The position numbers and the translations under genes are program-made. A model generated the notes under the pieces. That model saw only the letters and a program-made list of their open reading frames with translations, had not been told where the DNA came from and did not search any database. A DNA stretch of 64,000 nucleotides from Rosistilla carotiformis (GTDB lineage Bacteria; Planctomycetota; Planctomycetia; Pirellulales; Pirellulaceae). Location: positions 1,922,001 through 1,986,000 of the forward strand of contig NZ_CP036348.1 in the NCBI RefSeq assembly GCF_007753095.1, given 5' to 3'. Positions within the stretch are counted from its first letter, which is position 1; each line of letters starts with the position of its first letter. Shown here piece by piece: positions 9,304 to 17,703 of this stretch.

Positions 9304-10194
9304 CTAGACCATTTCGGCGAGTTCCGCCAACGGCCACTTCGTCACACGTTGAATCCCCATCTCCTTGCGGGCCGACGCGACCAACATCAGCACTACGACA
9401 ACGATCCAGGCGATGCATGCGGTTCGCATCCCATGGGCTAGACGCTGCAGAGGAGTGCGGCGGACATGGAACCACGATGCGGGGAGATGCAACGTTTCGT
9501 CCCCACCGACTTCTTCGCGACGTTGCTTCCGATACGCCATGGCATCGAGCGAAGCCATGGTGAATCCGCCAAGCAGGCCGCAGCAGACGGCAATCAGCAG
9601 TCCACGTGGTGTCGGAAGACCGGGGAGCGTGGCCACGGGAGTTGCCACGACGGAGGGCTTGTCCAACGAAAGCAGTTGGTCGTAGGCTTCCGATGCGCGA
9701 TCGTGTTGCCGCGTCCAGAATTGATGTCCGCTCAGCAGATCGTTTGCTTCGGCGGCACGCTCCAACGCGACGGCTTCGGAAATGGGGGTGTCCGTATCGG
9801 AACCGGTCGTCGCATCGTCTTCGCCTTCGACCGGCTGACGATAACTGGTCAGTGTCATCTCCGCGTCGGAAACGGTCGCCGCCGTTTCGTTCGTTTCATC
9901 AACGGCTTCGACAGCGTTGCTGAATTGGCGATCGATGTCTTGATCGGCGTAGTGCTGCGTCATCATCAGGCGCCAACGCAGCCGAGCGGTCAGCAATTTA
10001 GGAAGTCGCGATGGCGATTGGAGCGGGGTCGACGCGACCCCCGCCGCGATCACGACTTGAGGCGAATCGTTTGTGTCGCCATTTGCTATCGACCAAACCG
10101 TTCGTGGCTCCTCGGTGGGCACGAACAGAATTGCGAGCAAAAAGGCAGCGATCGACGCAAACAGGGCGTGACGAATTCGCCGCAGAATTGTCAT
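9304..10194 (-). CDS. Wzz-like chain-length-determinant-type membrane protein (reduced)
   Basis: A 296-residue protein starting at the ATG at 10194, supported by GGGAG 8 nt upstream. An N-terminal transmembrane helix (ALFASIAAFLLAILFV) is followed by a periplasmic helical region. A Pro/Gly-rich second helix (LPTPRGLLIAVCCGLLGGF) resembles the C-terminal signature of Wzz/GumC polysaccharide co-polymerases. A third helix near the end (IAWIVVVVLMLVA) is extra. The family sets polymer chain length and couples export. The protein has no ATPase part. It lies 256 nt upstream of the ExeA-like ATPase on the same strand, as in exopolysaccharide loci. The Wzz assignment rests on topology and the helix signature only. 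Confidence 0.6.
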   Translation of the reverse strand: MTILRRIRHALFASIAAFLLAILFVPTEEPRTVWSIANGDTNDSPQVVIAAGVASTPLQSPSRLPKLLTARLRWRLMMTQHYADQDIDRQFSNAVEAVDETNETAATVSDAEMTLTSYRQPVEGEDDATTGSDTDTPISEAVALERAAEANDLLSGHQFWTRQHDRASEAYDQLLSLDKPSVVATPVATLPGLPTPRGLLIAVCCGLLGGFTMASLDAMAYRKQRREEVGGDETLHLPASWFHVRRTPLQRLAHGMRTACIAWIVVVVLMLVASARKEMGIQRVTKWPLAELAEMV

Positions 10195-10389
10195 CAGGTC
10201 GACTCCCGTTGGTCCGTCGCAGGCTCGCAAAATTTACCGGTTGTGCCTTTTATATCGGCAGCGAACCGCGATCGGCTTGACACCAGACGGTCGTCCCGCG
10301 GTGATTGTCGCAACAAATTTCTTGGGCCACCCAAACGGATCGCCGCGCCGCGGATCGTTTCGGTGTGACGGTGGGTCGCGACAGATACG

Positions 10390-10441
10390 AAAAAAGCATC
10401 GTGCCGGCGATTGGATCACCGACGCGATGCTAGCGAAGTTG
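10390..10441 (-). terminator. Rho-independent terminator after glutathione peroxidase
   Basis: Read on the minus strand, AGCATCG pairs with CGATGCT and an inner CGGTGAT pairs with ATCGCCG (one G-U). The hairpin is followed directly by six T. It lies 37 nt past the stop codon. Confidence 0.85.
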
Positions 10442-10477
10442 CAAAGCTCTTTGGAGCTGCGGTATCTCGTGAACGCC

Positions 10478-11038
10478 CTATTTCAGCAGCGATTCGATCT
10501 GTTGGGTCAGTTCGGCATCATCGGGTTCGGTCTGCGGGCTATAGCGACCGACGACATGCCCATGGCCATCGACCAGGAACTTTTCAAAGTTCCACGAGAC
10601 CTTGCCCGCTCCCTTGGGCTTGGTGTCGACCGCGGTCAAATGCTTGTACAGCGGGCAAGCCTCCTCGCCGTTGACTTCGACTTTGGCAAACATCGGGAAA
10701 CTGACGTCGTAGTTCGATTTGCAAAACGCTTGGATTTCGGCCGACGTGCCCGGTTCCTGTTTGCCAAATTGGTTGCAGGGGAAACCCAGGACGACCAAGC
10801 CCTTGTCTTTGTACTTTTCGTACAACGCTTCCAAACCTTCGTACTGTGGGGTCAGGCCACACGCGCTGGCAACGTTGACGACCAGGATGACCTTCCCCTT
10901 GTATTGGGCCAGGTCGACCGATTTGCCGTCGATCGATTCCATCTTGAAATCGGTCAAATGGTCGTGGGCGTTGGCAGAGTTCATAGCGAAGCCTAATAAA
11001 AAGCTGACACAAAGGAGCGAAAGCGAAATTTTCGACAC
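10478..11038 (-). CDS. Glutathione peroxidase, exported Cys form
   Basis: A 186-residue thiol peroxidase reducing peroxides. Family signatures are present: the nucleophile in VASACGLTPQY (Cys60), GFPCNQFGKQEPG with the usual Gln and possible resolving Cys, and WNFEKFLVD carrying the Trp/Asn of the active site. The catalytic position is cysteine, not selenocysteine (no in-frame TGA). Residues 1-24 form a signal peptide (SLLCVSFLLGFAMNSANA), so it works outside the cytoplasm, where thioredoxin-like donors are more likely than glutathione. Monocistronic: its own terminator follows, and the neighbouring MFS gene is divergent. Confidence 0.93.
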   Translation of the reverse strand: MSKISLSLLCVSFLLGFAMNSANAHDHLTDFKMESIDGKSVDLAQYKGKVILVVNVASACGLTPQYEGLEALYEKYKDKGLVVLGFPCNQFGKQEPGTSAEIQAFCKSNYDVSFPMFAKVEVNGEEACPLYKHLTAVDTKPKGAGKVSWNFEKFLVDGHGHVVGRYSPQTEPDDAELTQQIESLLK

Positions 11039-11320
11039 GGATTTTCTCCAGAGCGGGGAGCGGGTGGGAAACGGCCAACCTCCGCCACAGACAGCGGAAA
11101 TTCATTGGCAAATGCGTTGCTGTAAGCATAATAGCAGGCTTCGAACGCCGATGCGCAAAGCGAATTATTCTTCGAGCTGAGACAGCGGACGATTTTAGGT
11201 AAATATATCGACTGGGGAATGCAAGCAGCCAACTTGACGTGGCGGCTGGACAATGGCAGCATTTGCACCACAACCCTCGCTTTCTTCAAAAACATTCCTC
11301 CTTTCCACGGAATTCAACAC

Positions 11321-12916
11321 ATGTCGAACGATTCGGACACAGTGGCGGCGGCCCCCAACGCAAAACGACTCTTGTGGGCGGGCTTCATGGCGATTCTTGC
11401 TGCCGGGGTGGGCTTTTCGGTCCGCGGCGGCATCCTGGTCCAGTGGGCCGAAGACTTTGGTTTCACCATGACCGAACTGGGAACGATCACCGGCGGTGGT
11501 CTGACCGGTTTCGGTGTTGTGATCATCGTGACCAGTCTCTTCGCCGACGCCATCGGCTATGGAAAGCTGATGACGGGGGCGTTTGTTCTGCACTTCATCT
11601 CGGCGGTGATCACATTGGCCGCCCCCGCAGCGTTTGAAGCCGGTGGCAAAGACGCGGCGTTTCAGTGTCTGTTTTGGGGCATGTTCATCTTTGCGGTAGG
11701 CAACGGCGTTTGCGAAGCGGTTGTCAATCCATTGACCGCCACGCTGTTCCCCAAATCAAAAACACACTACTTGAATATCTTGCACGCCGGCTGGCCTGCC
11801 GGACTCGTGATCGGCGGTTTGGCGTCGGCCTTCATGGCAGCCAAAGTTGATACCGACGGCACGATCCTGAAAGCGGCGGTCGATTGGAAGATTCAAATGT
11901 CGCTCTTCTTGGTTCCCGTAATCCTCTACGGCGGAATGCTGTTGGGCCAACGCTTTCCAAAATCGGAAGCGGCCGCAGCGGGCGTATCCACCGGCCAGAT
12001 GCTGGCTTCGGTTGTCACCCCGTTGTTCTTTTTCCTGTTGGTGCTGCACGCCCTGGTCGGGTACGTGGAACTGGGAACCGACTCTTGGATCTCGAAGATC
12101 ACCGGTTCGATTATGAACGATCCGCAAAAAGGCTTAATGCTGTTCGTTTACACATCCAGCCTGATGTTCGCGCTGCGATTTGTTGCCGGTCCGATCGTGC
12201 ATCGGATCTCGCCGCTGGGGCTGCTGTTTGTCAGTAGCATCTTAGGCGCCTTGGGCCTGACTCTGTTGGGCACCGCGACCTCGCTGTTGATGTGTGTCGT
12301 GGCCGCAACGGTTTACGCCTGCGGCAAGACCTTCCTGTGGCCGACGATGTTGGCCGTGGGATCGGAACGCTTTCCCAAGGGAGGTGCGGTTGCGATCGGG
12401 TTGATGGGGGGCGTAGGCATGTTGTCAGCAGGTCTGATCGGTGGTCCCGCGATCGGTTACAAGCAGGACTATTACGCATCGCAAGATCTTCGCGACAACG
12501 CCGAACCCACCTACGAACGTTATGCCGTTGAAAAGCCCGAAGGCTTCCTGTTCCTGCCAAAAATCAACGGACTCGATGGTGCGAAAGTTGGTGTCTTGGG
12601 AGATCAAGGCAAAGAACTGGCTGCCGTGGGCGAAGCGTTAGCCGCCGATGGTCAGACCGATGAGAACTACAACAAGCTCGCGGCTTGGTGGGAATCGGCC
12701 AAACCGTTTGCAAGCGAAGACAAAGCGCCCGTCAGCGCTGCGACGCTCGCCGGTGGACGGATGGCGCTGCAATTGACCGCAGCGGTACCGACGGTCATGG
12801 CGATTTTGTATCTGTTGTTGATCCTGGGCTTCAAGGCGGTCGGTGGATACAAAGCGATCCATATCGACGATTCGGAACTGTTGACCGGTGGCGTCGAAGG
12901 GCCAATGGAAGCTTAG
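11321..12916 (+). CDS. MFS transporter with large soluble loop before the last helix
   Basis: A 531-residue major facilitator superfamily permease. About twelve hydrophobic segments are visible, starting with LLWAGFMAILAAGVGF. The fold resembles the FHS/sugar-permease-like branch, but the substrate is not evident. Between the last two helices (roughly residues 385-490) there is an about 100-residue hydrophilic stretch rich in E, D, K and A, unusual for MFS proteins. I chose the ATG at 11321 because the frame upstream lacks a hydrophobic or conserved extension. The ribosome binding site is weak. The gene is followed by a strong terminator. Confidence 0.85.
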   Translation: MSNDSDTVAAAPNAKRLLWAGFMAILAAGVGFSVRGGILVQWAEDFGFTMTELGTITGGGLTGFGVVIIVTSLFADAIGYGKLMTGAFVLHFISAVITLAAPAAFEAGGKDAAFQCLFWGMFIFAVGNGVCEAVVNPLTATLFPKSKTHYLNILHAGWPAGLVIGGLASAFMAAKVDTDGTILKAAVDWKIQMSLFLVPVILYGGMLLGQRFPKSEAAAAGVSTGQMLASVVTPLFFFLLVLHALVGYVELGTDSWISKITGSIMNDPQKGLMLFVYTSSLMFALRFVAGPIVHRISPLGLLFVSSILGALGLTLLGTATSLLMCVVAATVYACGKTFLWPTMLAVGSERFPKGGAVAIGLMGGVGMLSAGLIGGPAIGYKQDYYASQDLRDNAEPTYERYAVEKPEGFLFLPKINGLDGAKVGVLGDQGKELAAVGEALAADGQTDENYNKLAAWWESAKPFASEDKAPVSAATLAGGRMALQLTAAVPTVMAILYLLLILGFKAVGGYKAIHIDDSELLTGGVEGPMEA

Positions 12917-12948
12917 ACGCCCAGCGTCGATGGAAAGTCTGATCGATG

Positions 12949-12977
12949 GGGCCGCCGTGCAAAACGGCGGCCCTTTT
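12949..12977 (+). terminator. Rho-independent terminator after MFS gene
   Basis: GGGCCGCCGT (12949-12958) and ACGGCGGCCC (12964-12973) form a perfect 10-bp stem with a 5-nt loop, followed by TTTT. It lies 32 nt past the MFS stop codon, between convergent genes. Confidence 0.85.
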
Positions 12978-13002
12978 GTATGAAGGGACCGTGTGGCAAC
13001 CG

Positions 13003-14025
13003 CTACGTCGCCCCACGCTGACTCCCGCGTCGCAGCTGATGCAGTGTGTCGGGATCGAAGCCCTCGGGCAACATTCCCAGATGGCAGACCGGTTCGCCGG
13101 GGCTGCCCGCGGGAAGCGTCGTCATCCCGATCACGACGGCGTCGAAGGGGGCTTCCAGGATGCAGCGTTCGCGGCCCAGCAGATTGGTGTTCGTCGCCAC
13201 CGGTTGGCCTTTGACGATGACCTCTCCCGGCTGGACATGGAACTGCAAAAAGCCACCCTTCTCGGCTCGCACCCATTTCGAAGTCTCGACGATCACTTGG
13301 TAGGGTGCCTGTTCGGGCGGACCGCCCAACATTTCCAGATCGCGCAAAACGTTGCGAACACCACGCGCCGCGTTGGCGACGACATCGGGTTCGACCTTCC
13401 AGATCTCCCCCCCTTCCATAATGATCGTCGGACAACCGACCTGGCACGCTTCGCGGCGCAAGGCGCCGCCGGGGCCCTGGCCATTGAGCACGATCTCCGA
13501 ACCAAACGCGGTGGCGATCCGCCGCACGGCCGGATTGGATAGATCGCCGCGAACGTTGGGATAATTAGTGCGGCGGATCGCGGCGGTGTGCAGGTCGATG
13601 CCAAAGTCGGCGCGGCCAACGATCTGATCGAACAGCGTCCGCGCCATTCGGCTGGCCATGTTGCCGCTAGCCGATCCGGGAAACGAGCGGTTCAGATCGC
13701 GGCGATCGGGGGTGTAGCGGGTGTGCCGGTCGAAAGCCAGCAGGTTCAGCACCGGCACCAGGATCAACGACCCGCGTGTCAGTTCCAATTCCTCTTGGAT
13801 CAGTTCACGGATCGCACCGGTGCCGTTGAGTTCATCGCCATGGATCGCGGCGGTGACAAAAACCACAGGCCCTTCGGTTTTGGCGCGGCGAACATGGATC
13901 GGCACCTGGATCATGCTACTGCTGTAGCTTTCGCTGATCGTCAGATGCACATCGGCATCTTCCCCCAGCCCGATGACCTGATCACCCCAACGCCCGATGT
14001 CCAGCTTTGGTAAATCGTTACTCAA
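13003..14025 (-). CDS. Succinylglutamate desuccinylase/aspartoacylase family protein
   Basis: A 340-residue zinc-dependent deacylase of the AstE/AspA family (M14-like fold). Metal ligands are visible in AAIHGDE (His62, Glu65) and in GIDLHT (His146). DLNRSFPG (Asp110-Arg113) matches the substrate-binding DxNRxFPG motif, and Glu204 in IIMEGGE is the likely catalytic base. The C-terminal third (GEVIVKGQPVATN) looks like the family's barrel-sandwich domain. Members hydrolyse N-acyl amino acids; which one is unknown. The start is TTG with AGGA upstream, 9 nt after the tadA stop, so it is co-transcribed with tadA. Confidence 0.88.
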   Translation of the reverse strand: MSNDLPKLDIGRWGDQVIGLGEDADVHLTISESYSSSMIQVPIHVRRAKTEGPVVFVTAAIHGDELNGTGAIRELIQEELELTRGSLILVPVLNLLAFDRHTRYTPDRRDLNRSFPGSASGNMASRMARTLFDQIVGRADFGIDLHTAAIRRTNYPNVRGDLSNPAVRRIATAFGSEIVLNGQGPGGALRREACQVGCPTIIMEGGEIWKVEPDVVANAARGVRNVLRDLEMLGGPPEQAPYQVIVETSKWVRAEKGGFLQFHVQPGEVIVKGQPVATNTNLLGRERCILEAPFDAVVIGMTTLPAGSPGEPVCHLGMLPEGFDPDTLHQLRRGSQRGAT

Positions 14026-14034
14026 GTTCGTTTC

Positions 14035-14511
14035 CTACTTCTTCCCCATCGCCCGTTTCGCGGCAAAAAAATCGGTCAACGCTCCCGAACAACGCGAGCT
14101 AAGCACGCCGGAGGTGACCGCACATTGGTGATTCAATCGATCGTCGGAAAGCAATTCATACAGGCTGCGGACCGCGCCCGCCTTGGGATCGTCGGCCCCG
14201 TAGACCACCCGTGGCACGCGGGCTTGCAAGATCGCACCGGCACACATTGGACACGGTTCCAGCGTCACATACAGCGTGCAACCCTCCAGCCGCCAATCGC
14301 CGATCGCTTCGGCGGCCTGTGTGATCGCGATCATCTCCGCATGCGCCGTCGGATCGTGCAGTTGTTGGCGTTGATTGTGCGCGGCGGCGATCACCTGCCG
14401 CTTTTCGTTCAGGATCACCGCGCCGACCGGTACTTCGTCGGCGGTTGCGGCGGCATAAGCAAGCTCCAGGGCTCGCCCCATCCAATGCTCATCAAATTCG
14501 GGGTCGTTCAT
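14035..14511 (-). CDS. tadA: tRNA adenosine(34) deaminase
   Basis: A 158-residue cytidine-deaminase-fold enzyme. The zinc site is HAEM (His57, catalytic Glu59) plus PCPMC (Cys87, Cys90), the TadA signature, and length and flanking residues agree. TadA converts A34 to inosine in tRNA-Arg(ACG) so that it can read CGN codons. I chose the ATG at 14511 because it lies 2 nt after the stop of the upstream gene. The longer open frame (to 14613) runs inside that gene and is not conserved in character. It is the middle gene of a tightly packed run. Confidence 0.93.
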   Translation of the reverse strand: MNDPEFDEHWMGRALELAYAAATADEVPVGAVILNEKRQVIAAAHNQRQQLHDPTAHAEMIAITQAAEAIGDWRLEGCTLYVTLEPCPMCAGAILQARVPRVVYGADDPKAGAVRSLYELLSDDRLNHQCAVTSGVLSSRCSGALTDFFAAKRAMGKK

Positions 14512-14513
14512 TC

Positions 14514-15224
14514 CTACTTGCTCTTCGATTCGGTCGGCTGTGGTTTGTGGGAGGGTTTTACCTCGCCGGACTTCAGCCGTCGATATTGAATCTTTCGGTA
14601 GGCGACTTTGCATTGATACGTCGCAATCCCCAGCGGCGTCGAAGGATCCATCTCGCCCCGGATCCCAAACTCAACACCCTGCCGCGGCTGATCGACCCAT
14701 TGCTTGTCGTCGACCCAAGCGGTAATCCGATCGGCGGCGACACGCACGCGGACACGGTACCAACGATTGTTATCAAAATCCCCTTCGCGCGTCGTGGGGT
14801 TGTTCGAAGCGTCGGCGCCGTTGATGTTCGAGAGTCCGATCACGGCTCCCGACCAACCGCCCAGGATCAAGCTGCAGTGCGATTCGGCGACGGGAAAAGT
14901 CAGACCGACAAAAAAGTCAAAGCCTTCCAAACGCGAAGCTTCAAACTGGATCTCGTAGCCATCCTTGGGAAACTCTTTGACCAAACGGATCCCAGTCAGC
15001 GGGTCGCCCATCTCGAGCACCGCCTGGTTTTCGGAGAACTCGACCTCGCCATCGCCTCCAAAATTGCAGGGCTCCCAAACCGTATCGCGCTGCAATTTCA
15101 GATCGATCCAACCGCTGCTGGCCGATTCGTCGGCAACCGCCAGCGCGGCCGATAGGCTGAAGATACAAGCGAACAGAGCGAGTCGTGGCAGCGAAGCGAC
15201 CGAGCGGAGAGGGGAATATCGCAT
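14514..15224 (-). CDS. DUF1080-like (3-keto-disaccharide hydrolase-type) exported protein
   Basis: A 236-residue protein with a signal peptide ([17 protein letters not shown], residues 14-30) and one jelly-roll domain. Pattern elements of the DUF1080/LamG-like family are seen, such as the [20 protein letters not shown] strand pair and a late FGIRG segment. The family binds or cleaves glycans in planctomycetes; the specific activity is unknown and this copy is short and single-domain. The C-terminus is a K/S/P-rich tail. It sits between the epimerase-like gene (47 nt) and tadA (2 nt). The start at 15224 puts the signal peptide at the right place; upstream residues are not signal-like. Confidence 0.82.
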   Translation of the reverse strand: MRYSPLRSVASLPRLALFACIFSLSAALAVADESASSGWIDLKLQRDTVWEPCNFGGDGEVEFSENQAVLEMGDPLTGIRLVKEFPKDGYEIQFEASRLEGFDFFVGLTFPVAESHCSLILGGWSGAVIGLSNINGADASNNPTTREGDFDNNRWYRVRVRVAADRITAWVDDKQWVDQPRQGVEFGIRGEMDPSTPLGIATYQCKVAYRKIQYRRLKSGEVKPSHKPQPTESKSK

Positions 15225-15271
15225 CGAAGGAAGTCCGTGAGGTGTTTCAAGGGGCAATCGAAAATGGGGAC

Positions 15272-16195
15272 CTACAATATAGCTTCCGCAGGATCGGCGG
15301 GGCCAGTTGCCGGTTCGCAGCGGCACGATTGCGTGATCGTATGGACTTCGCCCGGTTGGATCGTGCGGACGTCGTCGGCCGCGTTGGTCGTCTCGACACA
15401 GACCATCGTCCGGTAGCCGTCGTTGGGAAAATCAGCCATCGCCGCCGATTTATCGATCCACGGATTCCAAACCACCGTCGACAGGCTGCCCGATTTTTGG
15501 ATCTCGATCCGTCGCTCGGCTCCGTCGTGGATCGTGACCGCGTCGGGCGTTTCCAGGTAGATTCGGTCGACCTCGCGATCGATCGACAGTTCCCCCGCCT
15601 GCGGTTTGACCTGCAGCGCATCGAGCTTGTCGATGTAGCGTCGGCCGTCGAGTCCCGCGACTCGCACCGCATCGATATCTTGTACGTGGAAATAGGTGTG
15701 CAGCGCCGCCTCGGCATCCAGCGGTTCCTCGCCGGTGTTCAGACAGCTCAATTGCATCGTCAGATCGCGACCGACGATCACGCGCATCGTCAGTTCAAAT
15801 GGATGCGGCCACAACTGCCGCGTCGCCTCGCTGTCGGTCAAACGCAACGCGATCTCCAAGCTGGGATCGGCGTGTGTCTTCGTCTCGATAACCTCCCACT
15901 GCGACGTGCGGGCAAAGCCGTGCTGAGGCAATTCGGGTTGTGGTTGTCCAAACCATGGCCAGCAGATCGGCACGCCGCCGCGGATCGGACGATCGGTCCG
16001 AAAGTTGGATTCGTCGCTCATCCACAACATCTCGCCCCAGCCATGCCGGTGGAACGAAGTGACATGTGCGCCGTGCAGATAGATCTCGGCGGTTGCGTCT
16101 TCGGCCAACAGGATCGCTTTGGGGAGATCGCCGTTGCCCAAGGTGAAGGCGATTTTTTTATCGATACCAAATTGCAGATTTAAGTCGTCAATCAT
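15272..16195 (-). CDS. D-hexose-6-phosphate mutarotase (aldose 1-epimerase family)
   Basis: A 307-residue cytoplasmic protein of the YeaD-like galactose-mutarotase family, which interconverts alpha and beta anomers of hexose 6-phosphates. Signature segments are IRGGVPICWPWFG (71-83), QHGFAR with His92, and ALHTYFHV with His166, followed by YIDKLD with Asp189. The late conserved part includes VVWNPWIDKS and CVETTNAADD. The open frame extends to 16432, but that part overlaps the upstream MFS gene. The ATG at 16195 leaves a 22-nt gap and matches family length. Likely co-transcribed with the MFS gene. Confidence 0.9.
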   Translation of the reverse strand: MIDDLNLQFGIDKKIAFTLGNGDLPKAILLAEDATAEIYLHGAHVTSFHRHGWGEMLWMSDESNFRTDRPIRGGVPICWPWFGQPQPELPQHGFARTSQWEVIETKTHADPSLEIALRLTDSEATRQLWPHPFELTMRVIVGRDLTMQLSCLNTGEEPLDAEAALHTYFHVQDIDAVRVAGLDGRRYIDKLDALQVKPQAGELSIDREVDRIYLETPDAVTIHDGAERRIEIQKSGSLSTVVWNPWIDKSAAMADFPNDGYRTMVCVETTNAADDVRTIQPGEVHTITQSCRCEPATGPADPAEAIL

Positions 16196-16217
16196 CGGTC
16201 TTGCAATCGAAAGGAAG

Positions 16218-17645
16218 TCACGAGGCGGCGGGTGCCAAAACATCGGGTCGCGCCGGAGGGCGGACCCACAACGCCAACAGCACCAGCGGAATGAGAATAC
16301 ATAAAAAGGCGATGATCGCGGGCTCGAAGTGCCCCGAGTGATCCTTGGCCCAGCCCAACAGAAACGGTCCGGCGCCGCTGCCGGCGACCGACGCGCTCCA
16401 AGACGTCCCGCGAATCTTTCCCAGATGAGCACGCCCGTAATAACGTACCCAGACCGTCGCGTTGACCGCTACGGTGATTCCCTGCCCGGCACCAAACAAC
16501 AGCCCAAAGAGATGCAACTGAGGCGATGTTTGGGCGAAGAACAATGTCAACGTCCCCAAGCTCAACAGTCCCACTCCGGCGAACAACAAATGGTGTAACG
16601 CAAACCGATCAGCCAAGAAACCGCCGCTGAATTGCATCGCCAACATGCTCAACGCAAACGTTTTGAAGACCGCGGCGGTGGCGTCTTTATCGATCCCGCG
16701 AGCTTCGCCAATAGCAAACAGATAAAAGACGAGGCCGGTGCCGATCATCGCCCAAGCGGACATGATCGTCATCAGGATCCAAAACGTTGGCTGCCGCATC
16801 GCATCGCGCAGCGACAGCGAACGCTCTTCGATCGCGACGGTCCGCTGGGATCCGGTCGCCCGAGAGCCCTCGGCGTGAGGGAGCGGTTCGTCGGGGCGGT
16901 TGCCATCCAAATGTTGGCCGACGTCCTCGGGGCGGTTGCGATAGACAATCGCCAGCAGCGGCAACATGATCCCCGCCACGACCAGCCCCAAGCCGCGATA
17001 GGTCTCTCGCCAACCGTAGCTCTCGATGCTGGCCAACAACCAGCCGGGGATGACGGCGAAGGCGCCTGCCATGCCGATACTCATGATCGCCGAAACGCGG
17101 CCCAGCTTGGTGCGAAACCACATCGACGTGGTGTTGCTGCTGAGCAAGGACAAGGAACCTTGGCCCAGAAACCGGAGCGCCAAGAAGGCGAGCAGCAAGG
17201 TCGCAAAGGAATTGACAAACGAAGCGAAGAAACAAGCCCCGGCCAAAAGCAAGACGATTCCGGTGATCGTCGCCCGGTTGCCGATCCGGTCGGCGATCGG
17301 GCCGACCAACATCAACGGAAACGCGGCGACCAAGGTGCCGATCATATAGGCGGAGGTGAGCGAGATTTCGCTCAATTGCAACGAGTCGCGGATCGCCGGA
17401 ATAAATGCAGAAATTGCGAAGGTTTGCCCCGGCGCGGTACATATCTGAGCCAACGAGGCGACCGGAACCATCAGGTAGCCGTAGAAGAATCCTTGTGGGA
17501 CCCGTAACGCTGGCGTGTGAATGGACGTTGTCAAAGCGAGCAACTCGTTTGGTTGAATGTCGCAAACCCCTTCCGCAATGACCGGCGAAGCACGGCCCAA
17601 CAAGCTAAGGTCGGAATCCGACACCACTTCGCAATCCAAAGGCAC
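16218..17645 (-). CDS. MFS transporter (oxalate/formate- or monocarboxylate-antiporter-like)
   Basis: A 475-residue permease with about twelve transmembrane segments, split by a hydrophilic central loop near residues 215-260 (RPEDVGQHL through EERSLSLRDAM). The FYGYLMVPVASLAQI opening and the TFWILMTIMSAWAM seventh helix are typical of the organic-anion MFS branch. The substrate is unknown. The first 45 residues before the first helix are poorly supported. The GTG at 17645 is the longest start, and a TTG near 17534 is a plausible shorter one. It lies 58 nt downstream of the TPR-kinase gene and 22 nt upstream of the mutarotase gene. Confidence 0.86.
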   Translation of the reverse strand: MPLDCEVVSDSDLSLLGRASPVIAEGVCDIQPNELLALTTSIHTPALRVPQGFFYGYLMVPVASLAQICTAPGQTFAISAFIPAIRDSLQLSEISLTSAYMIGTLVAAFPLMLVGPIADRIGNRATITGIVLLLAGACFFASFVNSFATLLLAFLALRFLGQGSLSLLSSNTTSMWFRTKLGRVSAIMSIGMAGAFAVIPGWLLASIESYGWRETYRGLGLVVAGIMLPLLAIVYRNRPEDVGQHLDGNRPDEPLPHAEGSRATGSQRTVAIEERSLSLRDAMRQPTFWILMTIMSAWAMIGTGLVFYLFAIGEARGIDKDATAAVFKTFALSMLAMQFSGGFLADRFALHHLLFAGVGLLSLGTLTLFFAQTSPQLHLFGLLFGAGQGITVAVNATVWVRYYGRAHLGKIRGTSWSASVAGSGAGPFLLGWAKDHSGHFEPAIIAFLCILIPLVLLALWVRPPARPDVLAPAAS

Positions 17646-17703
17646 TGCGGACGCCGCTGGTTTCTGACAGCAAATCCGCGCGGCCTCGACACGCCCGGCG
17701 CGG

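Noticed and set aside
16632-17565. Long open frames on both strands over the second MFS gene
   Set aside because: Other frames of a GC-rich membrane-protein gene whose own frame has a clear 12-helix pattern.
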